Assembly (NCBI GenBank): GCA_910587445.1
Contig: CAJULE010000035.1
Coordinates: 1-10,883, forward strand
Reading direction: 5' to 3'
From: an uncultured Christensenellaceae bacterium
Lineage (GTDB): Bacteria; Bacillota; Clostridia; Christensenellales; Pumilibacteraceae
Length of the DNA stretch: 10,883 nt
In this document: piece after piece, positions 6,950 to 10,883 of the stretch
How the letters are laid out: the number at the start of each line of letters is the position of its first letter
Numbering within the stretch: the stretch's first letter is position 1
Program-made: the position numbers and the translations under genes
Notes under the pieces: model-generated
Told to the model about the DNA's origin: nothing
The model's database searches: none
Seen by the model: only the letters and a program-made list of their open reading frames with translations

Positions 6950-7073
6950 TACTCATCCGTCACGGCAGTCGCTTCGCTTTGTGCCGTGTCACCTTCCCTG
7001 TCAAGGGAAGGCTTTTTATAGGTTTAGATTTCTCGACTTCGCTCGAAATGACATTCGGCTCTGCTTAGCCGAG
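6950..7073 (+). repeat. Composite palindromic interspersed repeat (hairpin cluster)
   Basis: Four short palindromes follow each other: CACGGCA...TGCCGTG (6961-6988, enclosing GCTTCGC), CCTTCCCT...AGGGAAGG (6992-7011), ATTTCTCGA...TCGAAAT around ACTTCGC (7028-7049), and TCGGCT...AGCCGA (7055-7072). From memory, the words ACTCATCCGTCACGG, CACCTTCCC...GGGAAGGC and TCTCGACTTCGCTCGAAATG recur in intergenic regions of many gut Clostridia. I cannot search for that here. No coding capacity is evident. Confidence 0.5.
6992..7017 (+). terminator. Rho-independent terminator, rightward
   Basis: A perfect 8-bp stem CCTTCCCT (6992-6999) and AGGGAAGG (7004-7011) with a 4-nt loop GTCA is followed at once by CTTTTT. 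This is a clean intrinsic terminator shape on the plus strand. It sits 313 nt after the gtrA stop, inside the composite repeat, so it may be carried by the repeat and act as a backstop rather than the dedicated gtrA terminator. Confidence 0.65.
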
Positions 7074-7134
7074 CCAGCCTTATAGGCGAAGCGAACGCCA
7101 CGAAGCGAAGCGGAGTACAAGAGCCTTGGCGAAT

Positions 7135-7176
7135 ACGGCTTAGATGCGAGTAAGACGGGTGGCAGGCGACGAGGCG
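7135..7176 (+). repeat. 42-bp direct repeat, copy 1
   Basis: It begins ACGGCTTAGATGCGAGTAAG and ends AGGCGACGAGGCG. Copy 2 (7322-7363) matches at 38 of 42 positions, with all four differences clustered in one 7-bp block (GGGTGGC versus AGGCAAC). It is followed directly by a small hairpin GCTTA...TAAGC (7176-7192). Copy starts are 187 bp apart. Confidence 0.8.
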
Positions 7177-7321
7177 CTTATTCACTGTAAGCTCTGACGG
7201 AGGAGAAACGAGTTAGGCAAGGCAGGCGCGGATTTCGCGCAAGGAGTGTGCTTCTTCGTACACGACTAAGCGAAAATGTAAGCATGACATGGAAATACGA
7301 CACAGACAAGACATCAGTCTG

Positions 7322-7363
7322 ACGGCTTAGATGCGAGTAAGACAGGCAACAGGCGACGAGGCG
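7322..7363 (+). repeat. 42-bp direct repeat, copy 2
   Basis: Same unit as 7135-7176, with 38 of 42 bases identical and no gaps. It too runs directly into a hairpin, here the much stronger one at 7361-7399. No target-site duplication or transposase is visible around either copy. Confidence 0.8.
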
Positions 7364-7399
7364 GTGGGTTGCTGTACTATTACGTACAGCTCCCGCCGC
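7361..7399. repeat. Long hairpin beside repeat copy 2, 3' of the permease
   Basis: Arm GCGGTGGGTTGCTGTAC (7361-7377), loop TATTAC, arm GTACAGCTCCCGCCGC (7384-7399). The stem has 7 perfect inner pairs, a small UU/U bulge, then 8 outer pairs including one G-U. It ends 39 nt from the permease stop codon. No T run follows on either strand, so it is not a standard terminator. It could stabilise the 3' end of the ABC mRNA or be part of the repeat element. Confidence 0.6.
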
Positions 7400-7438
7400 A
7401 GAGAAGCACGTAGCCTGTATTACGAAGCATATAAGCTG

Positions 7439-9148
7439 TCAGACTTCGAGACGGTCGTAAAGTCTCGCCGCCCGCACCTTCAACATCCCGTGCATAAGTA
7501 CCGCAACGACTGCGGAAACGCCTATGAGGACTATATATACACCGTAATGAATGACGGTGAAAGTCAGAAGCAACTCTTCGGGGCAATTAAGCATCATAAT
7601 CCGCGTTACGAGAAGAGCCACCATTATGACCATGGATATGACCATATTGATGAGAAAGGGCACCATTCCGCGCACGTTGCGCTTCATTGCCTCCTGCGGC
7701 GTCGTCCACTTGAGATTGGGCGACGTAAGATCGAGATATATTGCGAGCGTAACGAAAATATAGTTGTACGGAATCATCAGCAGCAGCCCGCCCAAAAGAG
7801 ACCAGTCGGGCGCAAAAATAACTGCCGCTATCATTCCGAGAGCTATGGAGACATAGCTTATTATCAGATACAATATACGCTTTGCGTTGATCTGCGTGAC
7901 AGGATCCACAGGCAAAGACTTGGAAAATGCGAACGCTTCGCCCTCGCGAGTTATGCAGGTAAGCGCACCCATATTCATGCCTATACCTATCATAAGTATT
8001 ACCATTATGTCTACTACAGACATAATCGCACGCACGGTCTGCGTCGTCGTATCGTCCGCGTCCGCAAGCGAAGAACCCATAGTAAGGTTCATGAACACGA
8101 TTACTATTACAGGCATGAATACGCTTAAAAAGCTGTTTAACGCAAACTGCGGAGTGCGCACGAGCTGTCTCCACTCTTTGCCGATGAGAGCTTTCACGAC
8201 ACCGCCGCTCGCCTTGAATTCGCGCGCTTTATTGTCCTTTCCGCGCGAGCCCTCGAGCATGACCATTACGCTGTGTTTATAGAAGCTCGAACTTGCAAGC
8301 AGAGCTATCGCAAGCAGAGCCGCGGTTATGCCGACGTACGTACCTATATTGACGAGAGCGGACACGCCGACGCTTAGACCGTACACGGGCGTGAGCGTCG
8401 CAAGGCGCGCAATGGACGAAAACGGCAACAGTATATCCGACATGAGACGAAGCGAGTCTTTGTTTTCGAGCAGGAACTTCGTCATATCCGTCCCCATCTC
8501 GTCGCCGCCCGGCGCACCGTTAAAGCCGAGCGCGTACATGAGCCCGTAATATCCGCCGAAAAACAGCAGAAACAGCACTATCATGACTATCGACGAAAGC
8601 GCGCCGCGGTTACGGAACGCCCCGACGATGAACATAAGCGGCATGGCTATAACAGAAGCGAGCACAAGCGGAACGACCGGCAAAAATGCCACGGCTATGA
8701 GAATTACGAAATAATACAATACGTTCACGCCGACGAGCGCGCCGAACACTATGAGCGTAGGCAGCAGCAGCGCCGCTTCCACGACAAGCATACTTAGGTA
8801 TATCATGGCTATTTTCGCAAAATACACCGTGCTTGTCGCGACGGGAAGCGACAGGAAGAATTCCGTGTCGCGCGAAAAGTACAGCCAGGACAGTATCATC
8901 GGTATGCCGAAAAACAGCATTATGAGCACCGCGAGCGTAAACAAAAGCGTTATGATGTCCGCCATGCCCCCTGCCTCTTTCACGGCGGGCGCAAGAGAAA
9001 TCACCGACGAAAGAAGCGTAAACATGAGAAAGACATAGACCACTGCAAGCACTATGCCCGTGAAAATTTTTATGTTCTTGCGCTCCGACTTCGAACGCTT
9101 GAACATATTTTTTATAAGTAATTTCAGGACGGTCGCAAAGCCTTTCAT
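7439..9148 (-). CDS. ABC-2-type exporter permease, about twelve membrane helices
   Basis: This is the membrane half of a two-gene ABC exporter. In 569 residues I see two similar halves. Each has an amphipathic start, a helix pair, a cytoplasmic loop with an LPV motif (FFLSLPVATSTVYFAKIAMI near 97-116; FAFSKSLPVDPVTQINAKRI near 406-425) and several further helices. Hydrophobic stretches lie at about 31-52, 65-90, 112-137, 143-176, 183-207, 262-287, 338-356, 377-396, 425-447, 450-473, 495-520 and 527-556. There is no signal peptide and no large extracellular domain, so it is not a FtsX/MacB-type permease. The ATG overlaps the ATPase stop by 4 nt and has GAGGAG 8 nt upstream. The substrate cannot be read from sequence; drug, peptide or lipid export are all possible. 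No downstream gene on this strand until lepA. Confidence 0.85.
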   Translation of the reverse strand: MKGFATVLKLLIKNMFKRSKSERKNIKIFTGIVLAVVYVFLMFTLLSSVISLAPAVKEAGGMADIITLLFTLAVLIMLFFGIPMILSWLYFSRDTEFFLSLPVATSTVYFAKIAMIYLSMLVVEAALLLPTLIVFGALVGVNVLYYFVILIAVAFLPVVPLVLASVIAMPLMFIVGAFRNRGALSSIVMIVLFLLFFGGYYGLMYALGFNGAPGGDEMGTDMTKFLLENKDSLRLMSDILLPFSSIARLATLTPVYGLSVGVSALVNIGTYVGITAALLAIALLASSSFYKHSVMVMLEGSRGKDNKAREFKASGGVVKALIGKEWRQLVRTPQFALNSFLSVFMPVIVIVFMNLTMGSSLADADDTTTQTVRAIMSVVDIMVILMIGIGMNMGALTCITREGEAFAFSKSLPVDPVTQINAKRILYLIISYVSIALGMIAAVIFAPDWSLLGGLLLMIPYNYIFVTLAIYLDLTSPNLKWTTPQEAMKRNVRGMVPFLINMVISMVIMVALLVTRIMMLNCPEELLLTFTVIHYGVYIVLIGVSAVVAVLMHGMLKVRAARLYDRLEV

Positions 9149-9966
9149 TTGCCGCTCTCCTCTTTCCCGACGGAGGGCTCTTTTTCAGCCGCAGGCTCCT
9201 TACTATGCGCGGCGGAGGAATTATCATCCATTCCGGCTATCTCATGCTTTCCCGCAACCGACAGGAAGAAGTCTTCGAGAGAGCCGTCCTTGGAAGCTTC
9301 GCGCACCTCCTCCATGCTTCCCGTCATTACCATTTTGCCCTTGAGAATGATTCCTACTTTGTCGCAAATTTTTTCCGCGACGTCGAGCACGTGCGTGGAA
9401 AAGAACACCGCATTTCCGCGGCGGCAATGCTCGCGCATGAGTTCTTTAAGCTCATAAGAGGACTGCGGATCGAGACCCGTCATAGGCTCGTCGAGCACCC
9501 AAAGTTTGGGATCGTGGATCAAAGCGCCTATTATGCTTATCTTCTGCTTCATGCCGTGCGAATAGTCTTTTATCGGGCGGTCGAAATCCTCTGTGAGCGA
9601 AAACGACGAAAGAAGTTTTTGTGCGCGCTCCTTGCGCTCGTCGATCCCCACCCCGTATATATCCGCCATAAAGTCCACGTACTCTCTGCCCGTAAGCTTG
9701 TCGAAAATGATGTGGCTGTCGGGCACATAGCCCACGTTGAGTTTGGCTTTTCTCGGATTCTTCTTTACGTCCTCGCCGCAGATCTCCACTTTGCCGTCGT
9801 TAAACGGAAGTATGCCCGTAAGCACCTTGATGAGCGTTGTTTTGCCCGCGCCGTTCGGACCTATGAAGCCGAATATCTCGCCTGCTTCCACCTCGAGACT
9901 TACGCCGTCGAGAGCCTTTACCGTCGACTTTCCGTAAACCTTGGTAAGATCGTGTATCTTTAACAT
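9145..9966 (-). CDS. ABC exporter ATP-binding protein
   Basis: This is the cytoplasmic ATPase that powers the permease encoded just after it. From the chosen start it is 273 residues. Motifs in order: Walker A GPNGAGKTT 36-44, YVPD at 80-83 where the Q-loop lies (the glutamine is replaced, as is common in this class), signature YSHGMKQK 135-142, Walker B LWVLDEP 155-161, D-loop GLDP 164-167, switch His in STH 190-192. Residues about 247-273 are a charged, low-complexity tail (KEPAAEKEPSVGKEES) not needed for catalysis. I start it at ATG 9966, because TAGGAGA lies 8 nt upstream. The alternative ATG at 9984 would place this site inside the coding region and adds six atypical residues. Upstream lie an inverted repeat and tandem 11-bp repeats that suggest regulation. 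Confidence 0.93.
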   Translation of the reverse strand: MLKIHDLTKVYGKSTVKALDGVSLEVEAGEIFGFIGPNGAGKTTLIKVLTGILPFNDGKVEICGEDVKKNPRKAKLNVGYVPDSHIIFDKLTGREYVDFMADIYGVGIDERKERAQKLLSSFSLTEDFDRPIKDYSHGMKQKISIIGALIHDPKLWVLDEPMTGLDPQSSYELKELMREHCRRGNAVFFSTHVLDVAEKICDKVGIILKGKMVMTGSMEEVREASKDGSLEDFFLSVAGKHEIAGMDDNSSAAHSKEPAAEKEPSVGKEESGK

Positions 9967-9982
9967 TTTGTTGTCTCCTATC

Positions 9983-10006
9983 ATCGTTAAGCTTTCTTTT
10001 AACGAT
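9983..10006. promoter_or_regulatory. 8-bp perfect inverted repeat, possible operator of the ABC operon
   Basis: ATCGTTAA (9983-9990), 8-nt spacer, TTAACGAT (9999-10006). It overlaps the end of a possible -10 box GATAAT (minus strand, 10010-10005) and stops just before the Shine-Dalgarno at 9974-9980. A dimeric repressor bound here would cover the transcription start. No T run follows it, so it does not resemble a terminator for the upstream gene. Confidence 0.45.
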
Positions 10007-10037
10007 TATCATTTTAAAACAAGAATACTGACTGCAC

Positions 10038-10070
10038 GATTAAAAGAAGATTAGAAACAGATTAGAAATA
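10038..10070. repeat. Three tandem 11-bp repeats of GATTAgAAANA
   Basis: GATTAAAAGAA (10038-10048), GATTAGAAACA (10049-10059) and GATTAGAAATA (10060-10070) are exactly in phase at one helical turn. They fill the space between the stop codon of the upstream gene (10074) and the probable -35 region of the ABC operon (about 10028-10034). Phased direct repeats of this kind are typical of binding sites for response regulators or other activators. Confidence 0.6.
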
Positions 10071-10073
10071 ATC

Positions 10074-10883
10074 CTATCGGCGTTTTAGCTCGACGCTCTT
10101 ATCGGAGAGCGCGGCAACCTTTTTCAAAGACATGGAATTATACGAAATTCCGTCCACGAAAAGCCGCCATTTTCCGCTTCCGCCGTTGTCCACGGCAACC
10201 TCGAAATCGCACTTTTCGTCGCGGTAAGTTATGACTGCGCCGCCTATCTTTTTCGGAAGCGACGGCGAAAACACGACGGTTTCGCCGCGCGTCTTGCAAC
10301 CGTAAAAGCCTTCCGTGAGCAACATATACGCGAGCGACGGCGCAATGCCGAGATCGGGCGAAAGTCCGTCTTCACTTGACATAAACGGCGTATCGCCTCG
10401 CCTTTCTATGGGATTTAGGCGCTCGAACAGAGAATATGCGGCGTCCGCTTCGCCACGTTCGAGCAACGCGGCGGAAAGCCAAATAAGCTCCGCCACGCTT
10501 GCATTTTCCGCCCTGCGAATGAGAGCGTTCACACTCGGCTCGCCCTCTCCGACAAGGGAAAGCCAGCTCAGATCCCCTGCGGAAAGCTCGGCCGTGTCGA
10601 GCTTTCGCACCTCCTCCGACAGGCGTGTCTTTATTTCGGCAAGCAGCATACGCGTCTTTCCGTCCCTTACAAGGGGCATAAACGCACCCAAGGCGCGCAG
10701 AGCCACGAGACGGGAATCTATGCCGAGGCACGGAGTAAGCCCGCCGCCATCAATGGCAAACAGCGCCTCGAGGCAATGTTCGAGCACCGACGCGGCTTTA
10801 CCCGAAGATCGGCAAGAGCGTCTGTCCGTGCTTTCGAGATAGCGGCGGCGCTCGAACAGTATGTCTCTGTCGTCGGTGCAGTC
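10074..10883 (-). CDS. Divergent GH94-like (glycoside phosphorylase) protein, C-terminal part
   Basis: The frame is open to the window edge, giving 269 residues; the true start is outside. The layout matches the C-terminal third of GH94 proteins such as cellobiose phosphorylase and cyclic beta-glucan synthase. It has DCTDDRDILFERRRYL at the start, SVLEHCLEAL at 32-41, the helix pair AELIWLSAALLERGEADAAY at 131-150 followed by SLFERLNPI, and a C-terminal beta domain from about 197 with FSPSLPKKI, FEVAVDN and LFVDG. The usual GDWNDG, RENGGQYTHA and GRGGWTWYTGSAGW motifs, which carry active-site residues, are not recognisable, and the region between is shortened. It may have a different substrate or no activity. 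GTG 10787 could be misread as a start, but the frame continues upstream. Moderate confidence in the family, low in any enzyme activity. Confidence 0.55.
   Translation of the reverse strand, partial: DCTDDRDILFERRRYLESTDRRSCRSSGKAASVLEHCLEALFAIDGGGLTPCLGIDSRLVALRALGAFMPLVRDGKTRMLLAEIKTRLSEEVRKLDTAELSAGDLSWLSLVGEGEPSVNALIRRAENASVAELIWLSAALLERGEADAAYSLFERLNPIERRGDTPFMSSEDGLSPDLGIAPSLAYMLLTEGFYGCKTRGETVVFSPSLPKKIGGAVITYRDEKCDFEVAVDNGGSGKWRLFVDGISYNSMSLKKVAALSDKSVELKRR

Larger units (their letters stand above)
6680..7438. other. 759-bp non-coding stretch made of hairpins and repeats
   Basis: It lies between the convergent ends of the GtrA gene and the ABC permease. I see no convincing gene on either strand and no tRNA-like fold. 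It holds at least eight hairpins, a diverged pair of GCGC hairpins, a pyrimidine mirror repeat, one good rightward terminator and two copies of a 42-bp direct repeat. The left part is AT-rich with T and A runs; from about 7080 it turns purine-rich on the plus strand (GCGAAGCG, GGCAGGCGACGAGG). It looks like a landing zone of non-coding repeat elements. Confidence 0.7.

Noticed and set aside
7135..7363. CRISPR-like array from the two 42-bp repeats
   Set aside because: Only two copies, separated by about 145 bp, each continuing into a different hairpin, and no cas gene nearby.
7361..7399. Intrinsic terminator of the ABC operon
   Set aside because: The stem is strong but neither strand has a T run after it.
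7331..8128. 265-codon plus-strand open frame starting inside repeat copy 2
   Set aside because: Most of it is antisense to the ABC permease, it has no ribosome binding site and its start is only the ATG word inside the repeat.
9715..9730. Inactive ABC ATPase because the Q-loop glutamine is replaced (YVPD)
   Set aside because: This class of ABC-2 exporter ATPases often has a YLPE/YVPE-type sequence there; all other catalytic motifs are intact.
9205..9963. 252-codon plus-strand open frame opposite the ABC ATPase
   Set aside because: Antisense to an ATPase with all Walker and signature motifs in place.

Overview
The window looks like chromosomal DNA from a monoderm (Gram-positive type) bacterium, most likely an uncultured Bacillota/Clostridia. 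Three things support this. The heat-shock genes run in the order lepA-hemW-hrcA-grpE-dnaK with a CIRCE operator, as in Bacillus and Clostridia. The visible part of DnaK lacks the extra segment of about 24 residues near position 80 that diderm DnaK proteins carry. Most genes have strong AGGAG-type ribosome binding sites. The genus cannot be named from this sequence.

Layout on the minus strand, read right to left. From 10883 to 10074 lies the C-terminal part of a very divergent glycoside-phosphorylase-like (GH94-type) protein whose upstream part is outside the window. A short, signal-rich gap (9967-10073) holds three 11-bp tandem repeats and an 8-bp perfect inverted repeat. Next comes a translationally coupled two-gene ABC exporter: ATPase 9966-9145 and permease 9148-7439. 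A 759-bp non-coding stretch (6680-7438) follows, dense in hairpins and repeats. On the plus strand, 5424-6679 carries a glycerophosphodiester phosphodiesterase coupled to a GtrA-family membrane protein. Divergent from these, the minus strand carries lepA (5298-3490), hemW (3493-2369), hrcA (2229-1144), grpE (1125-613) and the start of dnaK (562 to the window edge).

How the parts work together. lepA and hemW form a coupled pair (4-nt overlap). A separate near-consensus promoter (TTGACA-N17-TATGAT) followed immediately by a CIRCE element drives hrcA-grpE-dnaK. HrcA should therefore repress its own operon until misfolded protein titrates the chaperones. The phosphodiesterase and GtrA protein suggest membrane-lipid or cell-envelope work. 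The ABC pair is a typical exporter of unknown substrate.

The least explained parts are non-coding: the repeat mosaic at 6680-7438, including a 42-bp direct repeat whose copies are each followed by a hairpin, and the phased 11-bp repeats upstream of the ABC operon. The GH94-like fragment is also notable because I cannot find the family's usual active-site motifs in it. I found no tRNA, rRNA, CRISPR array, transposase or phage gene. No complete new defence or biosynthetic system is visible.
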